Source of the DNA: Chitinophagaceae bacterium
GTDB taxonomy: Bacteria; Bacteroidota; Bacteroidia; Chitinophagales; Chitinophagaceae
Direction of reading: 5' to 3'
Assembly (NCBI GenBank): GCA_016787065.1
Contig: JAEUVD010000047.1
Coordinates: 1-64,000 of the forward strand
Length of the DNA stretch: 64,000 nucleotides
Shown here one piece after another: positions 9,808 to 19,932 of the stretch. Numbering within the stretch: the first letter of the stretch is position 1; each line of letters starts with the position of its first letter. A program made the translations under genes and the position numbers. Below the pieces are notes generated by a model. The model was not told the origin of the DNA. It made no database searches and saw nothing but the letters and a program-made list of their open reading frames with translations.

Positions 9808-12800
9808 ATGTTTTCATCAATGACAACCAAAGCTCTACGGCCAAATTTTAGGATCTGGAAATATATCCCGATGCTATTAATTTTACTATCCGCCTCCATG
9901 GGGCTTCGAGCTCAAACCGGAGGAGCACTCAATTTTACCGATGGCGATTATGTAAATCTTGGCACATCTATAGGAAATTTCGGCTTAGGTGATTTCACCA
10001 TTGAAACATGGTTCAAAACTAGCATGTCGAATGGTACCCTAATTGGAAAACGTGCTACTTGTAATGTGAGCCCGTTTTGGAATATTCGTATTAGTTCCGG
10101 TAAAATTCGCATGGAAATGATGGAAGCCGGTGGTAATAATGCCGTTGATATTTCAACCCCTCTCACCTATAATGATAATCAATGGCATCATGTGGCCGTT
10201 GTTCGAACCAGCACCTTGGTTCGCATCATAATGGATGGTTCCGACGCTATTATTACTTCTGAGCCAATTACATTTTTAAACAATGCGGACCCTTTAAAAC
10301 TAGGACAATCCGCTTGCAACAATTATATAGGTTTATTAGACGAAACAAGAATATGGAATACAGATATACCTTTTTGCACAATTTACAATCGAAGTAAATA
10401 CGAATATCAATCAACCAGTACGAGTTTACTTTTCAGTGCACATTATAATCAAGGAGTTGCAGGTGGCACGAATACCTCGGTTACAAGTTTAACAAATTCA
10501 TCTTCGAACGGTACCCCAGGTACCCTAGTTTCATTTGCACTATCCGGTAGTACCTCGAATTGGGTAAGTAGTACTTGTCCGGCACAGGGTGAAACGTCGC
10601 CCTTTATTTCTGTTGAAACTGTTTCCTCTTGTGGCCCTTATACTTGGGAAAATACCATATACCCCAGCAGTGGTACGTTTCAAAAACTTCTTGTTGCAGC
10701 CAATGGATGCGATTCACAAGCACAACTCGTACTTACAGTAAATCCGGTTCAATCTATCTCAACCATCACAAATAACGCAACGATTTGTGCCGGAAAGGGT
10801 AACACCATTGCCGCAGTGAATGCGAATCCACCTGTTTATTGTACCCCTACCACGACAAGCAGTAGTTCAGGTAATGACTATATTTCTTTATTCGGTTTTG
10901 GTGGAATAAATAATCCATCTGGTGATGGACCTGGGGCATATAATTATTACGGTACTCAAAATGCCTTTGTTACGGCAGGAGTTGCAAGTTCTATGTTCAT
11001 GACGTTTGATGCAACATTCCAACAAGGAGTGGCTGTTTGGGTAGATTTAAATCAGGATGGTGATTTTATTGATGCTAATGAACTTGTACTAAGCGTTGCG
11101 CCAAGTAGCTTTGGACCGTTCGCGAATATTACCATTCCTACAACTGCATATAATGGATATACACGCATGCGGGTTGCTTGCAGACGAGGTGCAACACCAA
11201 CCGCAGGACAATCGTGTGGTGGTTTTGATTTTGGCGAATTTGAAGATTATAATCTCGTTATAACAGGGGGTGTTCCTAATCCTAATTTTAATTATACTTG
11301 GGCTCCATCAACCAATTTATCTAATACCACGCAAGCATCGGTTACAACAACTAATATGAATAGCAGTACAACGTATACCGTTACGCTTACCGATGCGAAT
11401 GGATGTAGCGCCACGGCTACACAAACTGTTTCAGTGAACCCAAAACCAACGGCTCCTATTATTACAAGTGTATCTAATAAATTTTGTCAAGGCGATACCG
11501 TATCGATGAGTTTAACGCCGTCGTATTGCAGTCCAACGGTAAGCGGTTCGAATGTGACGAATCAACATTTCATTTCGCAATTTCTATTCGACGGACAAAT
11601 TCAATCTATTACAGGTGAAGGTCCTTCCACGTATAATAATTACTCAAATCAAGTTGCAAATGTATCTGCCGGTAATTCCTATTCGTATTTACTTGGGCAT
11701 GGTGGAACCGCGTCTACAGGAAAAGCCATTTGGATAGATTTTAATTTAGATGGCGATTTCGGTGACGCCGGAGAATTAGTTGTGTCTACCACGAGTAATA
11801 CTTCCAGTGCCGGTGGCAATATTACCATTCCCGGAACGGCATTTAACGGAATTGCCAGAATGCGTGTAGCTGTAAGTTCAGGTTCTCAACCGAATAGCGG
11901 ACAATCTTGTTCAGGTTTTTCTTTAGGAGAATATGAAGATTATTCTTTGAATATAAGTGGAGGCTTAGCCGCTCTAACCTGGCAACCATCTTCACCGCTT
12001 ATTGTAAGTAATGGAAGTCCGGTTTATATAGTAAATCAAGGCGTAATTACAACCTATACCTTAACGGTATCCGATGCGAATGGTTGTACAAATACTGGAA
12101 CCAAAACGATACAATACTTTGCAAAACCATCGATTACGGTAACGGCTAGTAACAATACACCTTGTTCTAATTCATTAGTTACCTTAACAGCTAACGGAGC
12201 ATCTAGTTATAGTTGGAGTAATGGCATTAACAATGGCGTTCCTTTCAATGCCTCTTCCACAGCAACATATACAGTAACCGGAACGGATGCGAATGGATGT
12301 TCTGCAACTGTTTCTAAAACAATAACTGTTCTTCCAAATCCAACGATAAATAATATAAAAGTTTCCGGTCCAGTTTGTCCTGGTGGAAGCAATATGCTAA
12401 CCACGTTGAATTATTGTAGTCCAACAACCTATCCTTCCAATATTTATGATAGTACGTATACCATCAAGTCGTTCAATTTTAATAACGGACAGATTAATAA
12501 TAATGTTCAAAATAGTACAACGTATTCCAACTTTTCGTACATAACTGCGAATGTTACAGCGGGTGCTAGTTACCCTATTAGCATTACTACACCGAATATT
12601 CATCCACTTTATTTTTTATGTTTATTAGATGCCAATCAAGATGGAACATTTGACCTTTCCACCGAAGTTCTTGCTGGTGTTCAAACGCCTACCACGAATA
12701 ATTTGACGGGTGCTTTTACCATTCCGGCTACAGCAAAAAACGGCTATGTTCGGCTACGTATGTTAGTTGCGTCACATAACTTCGGACTACAATCTAACTG

Positions 12801-15800
12801 TATCATTGCAGATTATGTTAATCAAACAAACCAAGCCTATGGCGAGTTTGAAGATTATACTTTGATTGTTTCCGGTGGTAGTGCTGCACCAACTTCATCT
12901 ATAACTTGGTCACCAAGTTCTAACCTTTCTTCATCAACAGGCCATACCGTTTTAGCTAGCAATCTTACAAGTTCAACAACTTATACCGCTACGATAACCG
13001 ACGGGAATGGGTGTACGGCTACAACAACGAGTACTGCGATAGTTAATGCCAATCCAACCGTAAGTATTACTTCCTCCACAACCAATGTTTGTGTAGGCCA
13101 ATCGGTAACCCTAACCGCTAACGGGGCGGTTCAATATTCATGGAACAATAACGTAACGAATGGGATTGCCTTTGTACCTGCTGCTACCAATACTTATTCT
13201 GTAATAGGAAGCAACGCGCAAGGATGTACTGCAAGCTCTAGTGTGGTAATTAACGTGCATCCATATCCGGTTGTACCGCCTCTGAGTAGTAGCGGATTCT
13301 GTAGTGGACAATCTGGAATTATTAGTATATCCGACGCCTATTGTACACCGGTCTTTACGTCTAACCAAAGTAATTCCAATTATATTGATACCTTCAGTAT
13401 CGGTGGAACGAGTTTGCAGAGCTATACAGGTAAAAGTAATAACGGATATATGTTTAATCCTAATTCAGTTACCAACTTAAGTGCCTTTCTAACATACAAT
13501 TTTATATTAAGTGGCGACAATTCATCCAATGGTGTTAAATCTATTTGGATCGACTACAATCAAAATGGAAGTTTTACAGATGCCGGAGAACATATTTTCG
13601 GTTCTACGTCAACCGCTAATACGGTAAACGCTACATTTTCTATACCAACTACTGCTAGTCAGGGTATAACTCGAATGCGCGTTTTAATTGGTAATTCAAG
13701 CACCAATGCAATAGCAAATTCTTCCTGTTCAGGCGTTAGTTCGGGAGAATATGAAGATTATTGGATAAACATCTCCGGTGGTGTAAATACCATGGTATGG
13801 TCGCCATCAGGTTCTTTTGTCAATTACATTGGAGGAAGAGTACAAACAACGCCCATTAACTCCAATACCACCTTTACCGTAACAGTTACAGATGCCAATG
13901 GTTGTTCTCAAACATCAACATTACTTGCTAATCCTTCACCATCTTTATCTGTTAGTGCGAGTGCCACTCCCAATTTAGTTTGTATTGGCGAATCATTTCA
14001 ACTCAATGCAGTACCCACTTCCGGCGCCGCAATAGTTAAAGATTCTTTGTTAAATTCCTCTGCAGCGGTAACCTTCAATTCTGGCTTTACATTCGACATA
14101 ATTAATGGAAACAAAGCGATTACGATTACCTCGTTTAAAATAAAATCGAGTTCGGGTTCTTTGGCTGAAGTATGGTATAAACCCGGTGGCTATGGCAGTA
14201 CCTCTTTTATTTCAAATAATGGCTGGACCAAACTTGGTAACACGATTCCTTATACTGCGAGTGTAAATTCAAATTTTGTTTCTTTACCATTAAGTGATAG
14301 TTTAGAAATACCCGCTGGTGAAACCTATGGCATCATAATAATTACTAACGGATCATTATACGGCAGCTTCGGTACACAACCGGGTTTGGTGTATTCAAGT
14401 AACGCTGATTTCGCTATTACGCAAGGTCATACCGGAACTGGATTCGGGGGCAATTTTTCGTTTCAAAATGCACCAAGAATTTGGTCTGGTGAAGTTATTT
14501 ATTACAAAGGACCGATAGCATCCTATAACTGGCAACCCGATGCCAATATTATTCATCCCAATCATCAAGCCAGTGCAGCAACAATTTCAGCAAATACAAC
14601 GTTCACAGTAACCGTTACCGATATTAATAATTGTTCATCGTCTGATACGGTTATAGTTAATTCTAAAAGTACACCTGCGTTAAGTGTGAACACGCCAAAT
14701 TCTATTATCTGCGAAGGGGATTCAAAAACCGTCATTGCTTCGGGAGGAACAAATTATAGCTGGCAGCCTGGAAATTTACCCGGTTCAAGTATTAATGTTT
14801 CTCCATCGGTATCTACCATCTATACAGTATCATCTACCAATGCGCTTGGATGTACAGGTTATGCAACCGCTTCGATTCAAGTTCGAAGCGCCCCTGTACC
14901 TTTTATTACTTCATCGAATAACGCAATCTGCACTGGCAGTGCGGTGCAATTAAATGCCACGCTTTTACCATTACGTTCAACAATGAGCAATTCGATTATC
15001 ATTCAGGATAATACAACGGCAAGTCCTTATCCTGCAACCGTTTCAGTTGGCAATGGCTATCAGCAAAATCTAGCATTAAAGCGAGTTTATATTAACGGTT
15101 TTACCCATACTTATCCTACTGATATAGATATGTGGTTAATGAACCCTAGCGGTCAGATCGTGATGTTAATGAGTGATGTTGGTGGTTCGGAAGACCTAAC
15201 TAATTTCAATATTGTGTTTGAAGATAATCAAACACCAATGAGTGCAAATCCTTTAATTAATGGGGCTTCCTATGCACCAACTAATTCTGGTGTCAATGGA
15301 ACCAATGAACCTTTTAATCCTTACACACAGTTGAGTTCCTTCACAGGAAGTCATACCGGCATTTGGCAACTTTTTATTCGAGATGATGCCAATAATGATT
15401 CGGGGAGTGTGTTTGGTTTTCAGTTAGAATTTGAAGAACCGGATTCATCTAATTACTCAATTTCTTGGCTTGCCACACCATCGACATCGATGAGTAACAT
15501 GAATCCATACCAAATAAGTACCTCGCCTTTAGGAACTACGGTTTACCAAACCACTGTTACAGACGCTAATGGTTGCACTTCCTCAGCAATAAAATTGATA
15601 GATGTAGATACCTGTGGTTCAGATTTAACGGTTAAGTTATTCATTCAAGGCTACTATGCAGGAACTCAAACGATGGTACCGGTTAAACTCAATGAGGGAA
15701 TTGGTAGTAGTTTAACCGCTGTTGATGATATACAAATAGAACTGCGACAGGCTTTGCCTCCGTATGCAGTAGTTGCTAGTGTTACAACATTATTACAAAC

Positions 15801-16188
15801 CAACGGTAATGCGGTTGCCACATTTAACGCTATTAGTAGTGGATCCTATTATGTTGTAATCAAACATCGAAATGCATTAGAAACCTGGAGTGCAAGCCCA
15901 TTATCCATTCAGCCCAATTCAACCTATGATTTTTCATCGTCAGACACGAAAGCATTTGGTGGAAATCAAATTGAAGTTGAACCTGGAGTTTGGGCTTTAT
16001 ACTCTGGTGATATGAACCAAGACTTAGTAATTGATGTATTCGACTATTTGATTCTTGAACCAGATGTTATTGCTGGAAATAGTGGCTATCTCGTTTCCGA
16101 TACGAATGGAGATGGATCGGTAGATGCTTTCGATTATCTTACCATTGAAATGAATATTATAAACGGTGTGAGTAGCGTTGCACCATAA
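9808..16188 (+). CDS. Giant secreted protein: LamG, four GEVED domains, P-domain, dockerin-like C terminus
   Basis: The 2126-residue product has a signal peptide (hydrophobic core about 17-31, ending GLRAQ). A LamG domain lies at about 38-205 ('QWHHVAVVR'). Four GEVED-type domains follow at about 343-487, 572-718, 868-1023 and 1178-1325, each with an Asp-rich 'D-x-N-x-D-G-x-F' strand and ending 'GE(F/Y)EDY'. Ig-like repeats with 'TYTVTVTDANGC'-type motifs separate them. A proprotein-convertase P-like domain spans about 1725-1890 ('DIDMWLMNPSG', 'GIWQLFIRDD'). The end is the 'VKLFIQGYY...WSASP' module from about 1941 with the loops GDMNQDLVID and SDTNGDGSVD. No catalytic domain is visible. It is probably an exported adhesin or matrix protein. 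Confidence 0.85.
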   Translation: MFSSMTTKALRPNFRIWKYIPMLLILLSASMGLRAQTGGALNFTDGDYVNLGTSIGNFGLGDFTIETWFKTSMSNGTLIGKRATCNVSPFWNIRISSGKIRMEMMEAGGNNAVDISTPLTYNDNQWHHVAVVRTSTLVRIIMDGSDAIITSEPITFLNNADPLKLGQSACNNYIGLLDETRIWNTDIPFCTIYNRSKYEYQSTSTSLLFSAHYNQGVAGGTNTSVTSLTNSSSNGTPGTLVSFALSGSTSNWVSSTCPAQGETSPFISVETVSSCGPYTWENTIYPSSGTFQKLLVAANGCDSQAQLVLTVNPVQSISTITNNATICAGKGNTIAAVNANPPVYCTPTTTSSSSGNDYISLFGFGGINNPSGDGPGAYNYYGTQNAFVTAGVASSMFMTFDATFQQGVAVWVDLNQDGDFIDANELVLSVAPSSFGPFANITIPTTAYNGYTRMRVACRRGATPTAGQSCGGFDFGEFEDYNLVITGGVPNPNFNYTWAPSTNLSNTTQASVTTTNMNSSTTYTVTLTDANGCSATATQTVSVNPKPTAPIITSVSNKFCQGDTVSMSLTPSYCSPTVSGSNVTNQHFISQFLFDGQIQSITGEGPSTYNNYSNQVANVSAGNSYSYLLGHGGTASTGKAIWIDFNLDGDFGDAGELVVSTTSNTSSAGGNITIPGTAFNGIARMRVAVSSGSQPNSGQSCSGFSLGEYEDYSLNISGGLAALTWQPSSPLIVSNGSPVYIVNQGVITTYTLTVSDANGCTNTGTKTIQYFAKPSITVTASNNTPCSNSLVTLTANGASSYSWSNGINNGVPFNASSTATYTVTGTDANGCSATVSKTITVLPNPTINNIKVSGPVCPGGSNMLTTLNYCSPTTYPSNIYDSTYTIKSFNFNNGQINNNVQNSTTYSNFSYITANVTAGASYPISITTPNIHPLYFLCLLDANQDGTFDLSTEVLAGVQTPTTNNLTGAFTIPATAKNGYVRLRMLVASHNFGLQSNCIIADYVNQTNQAYGEFEDYTLIVSGGSAAPTSSITWSPSSNLSSSTGHTVLASNLTSSTTYTATITDGNGCTATTTSTAIVNANPTVSITSSTTNVCVGQSVTLTANGAVQYSWNNNVTNGIAFVPAATNTYSVIGSNAQGCTASSSVVINVHPYPVVPPLSSSGFCSGQSGIISISDAYCTPVFTSNQSNSNYIDTFSIGGTSLQSYTGKSNNGYMFNPNSVTNLSAFLTYNFILSGDNSSNGVKSIWIDYNQNGSFTDAGEHIFGSTSTANTVNATFSIPTTASQGITRMRVLIGNSSTNAIANSSCSGVSSGEYEDYWINISGGVNTMVWSPSGSFVNYIGGRVQTTPINSNTTFTVTVTDANGCSQTSTLLANPSPSLSVSASATPNLVCIGESFQLNAVPTSGAAIVKDSLLNSSAAVTFNSGFTFDIINGNKAITITSFKIKSSSGSLAEVWYKPGGYGSTSFISNNGWTKLGNTIPYTASVNSNFVSLPLSDSLEIPAGETYGIIIITNGSLYGSFGTQPGLVYSSNADFAITQGHTGTGFGGNFSFQNAPRIWSGEVIYYKGPIASYNWQPDANIIHPNHQASAATISANTTFTVTVTDINNCSSSDTVIVNSKSTPALSVNTPNSIICEGDSKTVIASGGTNYSWQPGNLPGSSINVSPSVSTIYTVSSTNALGCTGYATASIQVRSAPVPFITSSNNAICTGSAVQLNATLLPLRSTMSNSIIIQDNTTASPYPATVSVGNGYQQNLALKRVYINGFTHTYPTDIDMWLMNPSGQIVMLMSDVGGSEDLTNFNIVFEDNQTPMSANPLINGASYAPTNSGVNGTNEPFNPYTQLSSFTGSHTGIWQLFIRDDANNDSGSVFGFQLEFEEPDSSNYSISWLATPSTSMSNMNPYQISTSPLGTTVYQTTVTDANGCTSSAIKLIDVDTCGSDLTVKLFIQGYYAGTQTMVPVKLNEGIGSSLTAVDDIQIELRQALPPYAVVASVTTLLQTNGNAVATFNAISSGSYYVVIKHRNALETWSASPLSIQPNSTYDFSSSDTKAFGGNQIEVEPGVWALYSGDMNQDLVIDVFDYLILEPDVIAGNSGYLVSDTNGDGSVDAFDYLTIEMNIINGVSSVAP

Positions 16189-16201
16189 ACTTTCAATTAC
16201 T

Positions 16202-16240
16202 ATAAGCAGTTCAATTCCTTAGTTGAACTGCTTATGTTTT
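16202..16240 (+). terminator. Strong intrinsic terminator after the GEVED protein gene
   Basis: A perfect 13-bp stem, ATAAGCAGTTCAA (16202-16214) with TTGAACTGCTTAT (16223-16235), is followed by a T tract at 16237-16240. It lies 13 bases after the stop codon and also separates this gene from the convergent photolyase operon. Confidence 0.9.
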
Positions 16241-16283
16241 AAGAATCAATGATTCGAGCAGTTTCGAGAATTTAGAAATTGAA

Positions 16284-17576
16284 CTATAACCATTGATTAC
16301 GATAGTTGCCCAACGAATCGTATTGGTTAGCTTGTTTGGTAGTATCGAAATATCTATTTTTTCTAGGATCATTTCCTACGCCTGCCACATAAGCCCAGTT
16401 ACCCCAGTTGCAACAAACATCATAGTCGATCAATAGTTCTTCAAAATAAGCCGCTCCATATCGCCAATCAAGTCCAAGATCATGACAAAAATAACTCGCT
16501 ACATTTTGTCTACCTCGGTTACTCATAAATCCACTGAGCTTCAATTCAATCATATTTGCATTAATAAAATCATGCATTGTATTTCCTGATTTCCAAGATG
16601 CATACAGCGCATCTTGAATATGATGTTTTACGTGTTTATCTGATTTTATGCCATAACGATTAAAAAAACGAGTTCCGTATTTATCAAAAAGATAATAAAA
16701 ATAATCACGCCAAAGTAACTCAAATCCAAGCCAATAAGTGGATTCATTGGATCCTAATTCAATTTCAACTTGTTTTAAAGCATGCCATATACATCGAGGA
16801 GATAAACATCCTTGTGCCAACCATGGTGAAAATTTAGAAGAGGAATTGCTTCCTAATAAATCATTGCGTGTTTTCTTATAATGCATCACAGCTTTGCTTT
16901 CAAAAAAATAATCCTGTAGGCGTTTCCAAGCTTCTGTTTCTCCTCCTCTAAATTGGAAAACACTTCGCGTGTCGAACGATGCTTGGTGTAATCCAAGATC
17001 AAAAAGACTTGGCAACCAAAATGGCGGAAGTTCCGGACTAGCAATGCGTTGAGGTGAATGAAATATGGTTCTGATATTTACGCTAGCTTCCACACGTGTT
17101 CTAAATACCGTAAAAATATCAGGTAATTCGGTGATATTAAAAGGTAAATCTTGTGGATGCACTAAAGTGGATGTAGAATAAGTTTTAAATTGTATTCCAA
17201 CATCAACGCAAGCTTCTCTAACTGCCTTTTCTATTTGATGTTCTTCGTAAGCAGTTTCTTTCTAACAGTGAATAGAAGAAACTTGAAATTGCTTAGCCAC
17301 TTTTAAAATCTCCTCACGGGGGTCACCAAGTAGCACAATCAATCCACTACCCCGTTTTCGTAAATTGGAATTCAGATCTTGTAACGATTCTAGGATAAAC
17401 TGTGCCCGAAATACGCCCGTTTTTTTTGTTCCAAAAATTGTATGTTGAAAATCCTTGAGATTGAAACAAAAAACCGGTATTATTTCGTTGCTTTCCGCGA
17501 TGGCTGCGCACAAGGTTTCATTATCTTCTAATCGAAGATCAGTTTTAAACCATACGATGGAACGCTTCATGGGCAT
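16284..17576 (-). pseudogene. Cry-DASH family cryptochrome/photolyase interrupted by one in-frame TAG
   Basis: Two pieces (17576-17262 and 17261-16284) lie in the same frame, separated only by TAG at 17264-17262. Read through, they give 430 positions, a plausible full length. The N-terminal part is the photolyase alpha/beta domain ('IVWFKTDLRLEDNETL'). The C-terminal part has cry-DASH FAD-domain motifs: 'GFMSNRGRQNVASYF', 'DYDVCCNWGNWAY' and 'GVGNDPRKNRYF'. The context 'SIHC-stop-KETAYEEH' matches a region where many relatives carry a polar residue, so a CAG-to-TAG change is a simple explanation. It starts 2 bases after the upstream photolyase stop, as the last gene of the operon. The rest of the protein looks intact, so the lesion is recent, read through, or a sequencing error. 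Confidence 0.85.
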
Positions 17577-17578
17577 AA

Positions 17579-19129
17579 TTATAAGTCATCAACGTTATTA
17601 AGATAGGTACGTGCTTGTTCTATTAGGGAAGACCGAAGTTCGGGCTGCATTTTATTCCATAGTTGAAACATCGTTTTAAGCCTTGGATTTAATTTCAATC
17701 GTTGTTCATGTTGATGAAAAAAAAGCCAGTATAAGCTATTGAACGGGCAAGCATGATCACCCACCTTTTCTTTTTGATCGTAAAAACAAGAGGTACAGTA
17801 GCAACTCATTTTGTGTATGTATGCTCCTGAACTAATATAAGGTTTGGTTGCTATAAGGCCACCATCGGCATACTGACTCATGCCTCGAGTATTGGTTATT
17901 TCTACCCATTCAAAAGCATCCATATAAATACCCAAATACCAAGCATCTACTTCATTCGGATCCACACCCGCTAATAGGGCAAAATTTCCGGTTAACATCA
18001 ATCGTTGTATGTGATGTGCGTAAGCATACTGTAGTGATTGTTTTATAGCATATTTTAAACAATTCATTTTTGTTTCGCCCGTCCAGAACCATTGCGGCAA
18101 AGGCTTTTTGTGTTGAAAAAAATTCATTGAGGCAAAATCCGGCATCAGCATCCAATACATGCCGCGCATATACTCTCGCCATCCTAAAATTTGGCGAACA
18201 AAACCTTCTACTTGATTATAGGGAATACTATGATCTTGTTGCTGATTAAATGCTTGTATAGCACGTTGTATAACTTCTCGTGGAGATAGCATTTTTAAGT
18301 TTAAAGCAAACGACAAATGAGAATGATAAACTGACCATGACTCCGTTGTCATGGCATCCTGAAACGTACCGAAATAAGGTAATTTAAATTCAATAAAATA
18401 AGTTAGTAGTTGTACAGCTTGTTCTCGGGTTATCGGCCAAATAAAATGTTCACAGTCGATTGTACCAATTGTTTGAACCGAAGCTGCTAGTAAATCTCGG
18501 TATACCTCCGATGTATTATTGAAGAACAGCAATGGATCTGGGAGAACATGTTTTTTAGGTAACTTTTTACGATTTTCTTCATCAAAATTCCATCGATTCA
18601 AAAAGGGTTGTTCCCCTTGCATGAACACTTGATGTTTTTTGCGCATCCTTCGATAAAACGATTCCATTTGGAAACTTCTTTTACCTTGAAAGAATAAAGA
18701 CAATTCATTTCTGGTAGTATAAAAATGTTCTGAATCAAAAATATCATGGGTTATTTTTAAGTTTGAAGCAAAAGCATTCAGCATTTGATCAACACGATAC
18801 TCATCGGGTAATTGATATTGAAATACGTTGATTTGATGACGTTGAATTAATGCGTTTAGATTGGCTTCAAATGATTGATGATTATCTTCATCATTAATTT
18901 TGATATAACAAACATGATGACCATCAAGTTCCAACTTAGTACAAAACGCTCGCATAGCTGAGAAAATACCAACCACCTTCTGCACATGATGTATAACATA
19001 ATTAGTTTCTGTTTTTACTTCCATCATTACGTAAAGCACATCATCAGTAACAGACTTAAACCAACTATGATGGCTATTCAGCTGATCTCCTAAAATTAAA
19101 CGTAAGATTCCGTAGGATTTATACTTCAT
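17579..19129 (-). CDS. FeS-containing bacterial cryptochrome / (6-4) photolyase, PhrB family
   Basis: The 516-residue product belongs to the deoxyribodipyrimidine photolyase-related family, which repairs UV (6-4) photoproducts using FAD and light. It starts with the alpha/beta domain ('GILRLILGDQLNSHHSWF'). The four cluster cysteines are at C357, C445, C448 and C461, matching the 88-, 3- and 13-residue spacing of PhrB (C350, C438, C441, C454). Other family motifs are 'GWREYMRGMYW', 'MLTGNFALLAGVDP' and 'NTRGMSQYADGG'. It lies in a minus-strand operon after DUF2805 and SDR genes and just before cry-DASH, an arrangement common in Bacteroidota. Function is inferred from family and motifs. Confidence 0.92.
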   Translation of the reverse strand: MKYKSYGILRLILGDQLNSHHSWFKSVTDDVLYVMMEVKTETNYVIHHVQKVVGIFSAMRAFCTKLELDGHHVCYIKINDEDNHQSFEANLNALIQRHQINVFQYQLPDEYRVDQMLNAFASNLKITHDIFDSEHFYTTRNELSLFFQGKRSFQMESFYRRMRKKHQVFMQGEQPFLNRWNFDEENRKKLPKKHVLPDPLLFFNNTSEVYRDLLAASVQTIGTIDCEHFIWPITREQAVQLLTYFIEFKLPYFGTFQDAMTTESWSVYHSHLSFALNLKMLSPREVIQRAIQAFNQQQDHSIPYNQVEGFVRQILGWREYMRGMYWMLMPDFASMNFFQHKKPLPQWFWTGETKMNCLKYAIKQSLQYAYAHHIQRLMLTGNFALLAGVDPNEVDAWYLGIYMDAFEWVEITNTRGMSQYADGGLIATKPYISSGAYIHKMSCYCTSCFYDQKEKVGDHACPFNSLYWLFFHQHEQRLKLNPRLKTMFQLWNKMQPELRSSLIEQARTYLNNVDDL

Positions 19130-19207
19130 ATGTTCATATCAATTGATCTTAGGATTATCGAAGTATGTAAAACTTAAATTGACGTAACACATTGAAAGGA
19201 TTGCTAA

Positions 19208-19900
19208 TTAACCGGTGCGTAAGGTACTCATACCACCATCTATAGCTAAAGTTTGTCCGGTGATCCAAGAAGCTTGTTCCGATAATAAGAATAAAACAAC
19301 TTCTGCCACCTCATGAGCTTGGCCAATTTTACGTAAGGGATTGCGTTTCTCAGAGGCTTCTAATTTTTCAGGGGTATTAAGAAATCGTTCAGCTAATGGA
19401 GTGTTCATCAAAGATGGTGCTATGCAATTCACTCGAATGAAAGGTGCGAATTCGGCTGCAAGCGATTTTGTAAGTCCCTCTACAGCCGCTTTTGCCATAG
19501 CAATACTTGCATGAAAAGTCATGCCTTGTTGTGCTGCCACCGAGCTAAATAAAACAATACTTGGATTGCTTCCTCGTTTTAATTGCGGTAAGTATTTTTG
19601 AATTACCTGTGCTGCACCTAAAGCATTTACTTTAAAATCGATCAGCAATTCATCAGCGGTTAATCGATGAAAAGGTTTCAGGTTAATGCTCCCTGGAAAA
19701 TAGACCAACCCGTCAATAGCTTGATCTATCGCTGGTAACTTTTCTAGGTCATAAGAATCTACTGTATGTAAAACGTCCATCCCTTCAATATCACTTTTTG
19801 TAGAGATACCAATTGTATGATGCTGTGCTTGCTTAGCGCTACGAGCTGTGGCCTTGGCAATAAAACTGGAGGCTCCGGCAAATAAATATGTTCTTTCCAT
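19208..19900 (-). CDS. Short-chain dehydrogenase-like protein lacking the catalytic tyrosine
   Basis: The 230-residue product has a Rossmann fold: a glycine-poor nucleotide motif GASSFIAK (9-16), the fold Asn in 'KVNALGA' (N92), and the C-terminal 'SWITGQTLAIDGGM' of SDRs. Catalytic Ser is kept (S120) and so is the Lys (K137), but the usual Tyr 13 residues after Ser is Ile133 ('HASIAMAKAAVEG'). It may therefore be a binding protein or use different chemistry. It is the second gene of the photolyase operon, 78 bases before the FeS photolyase, which suggests a role tied to light or UV response or to pterin/flavin supply. That role is inference. Confidence 0.85.
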   Translation of the reverse strand: MERTYLFAGASSFIAKATARSAKQAQHHTIGISTKSDIEGMDVLHTVDSYDLEKLPAIDQAIDGLVYFPGSINLKPFHRLTADELLIDFKVNALGAAQVIQKYLPQLKRGSNPSIVLFSSVAAQQGMTFHASIAMAKAAVEGLTKSLAAEFAPFIRVNCIAPSLMNTPLAERFLNTPEKLEASEKRNPLRKIGQAHEVAEVVLFLLSEQASWITGQTLAIDGGMSTLRTG

Positions 19901-19932
19901 TAGAAGGTGTTTGTACGGTTTCTTTGTGAATG

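Noticed and set aside
17163..17264. Frameshift between the two cry-DASH pieces
   Set aside because: The two pieces are in the same frame (start codons 414 bases apart, a multiple of 3), and the sequence between them reads as normal protein after the TAG. The lesion is a nonsense codon only.
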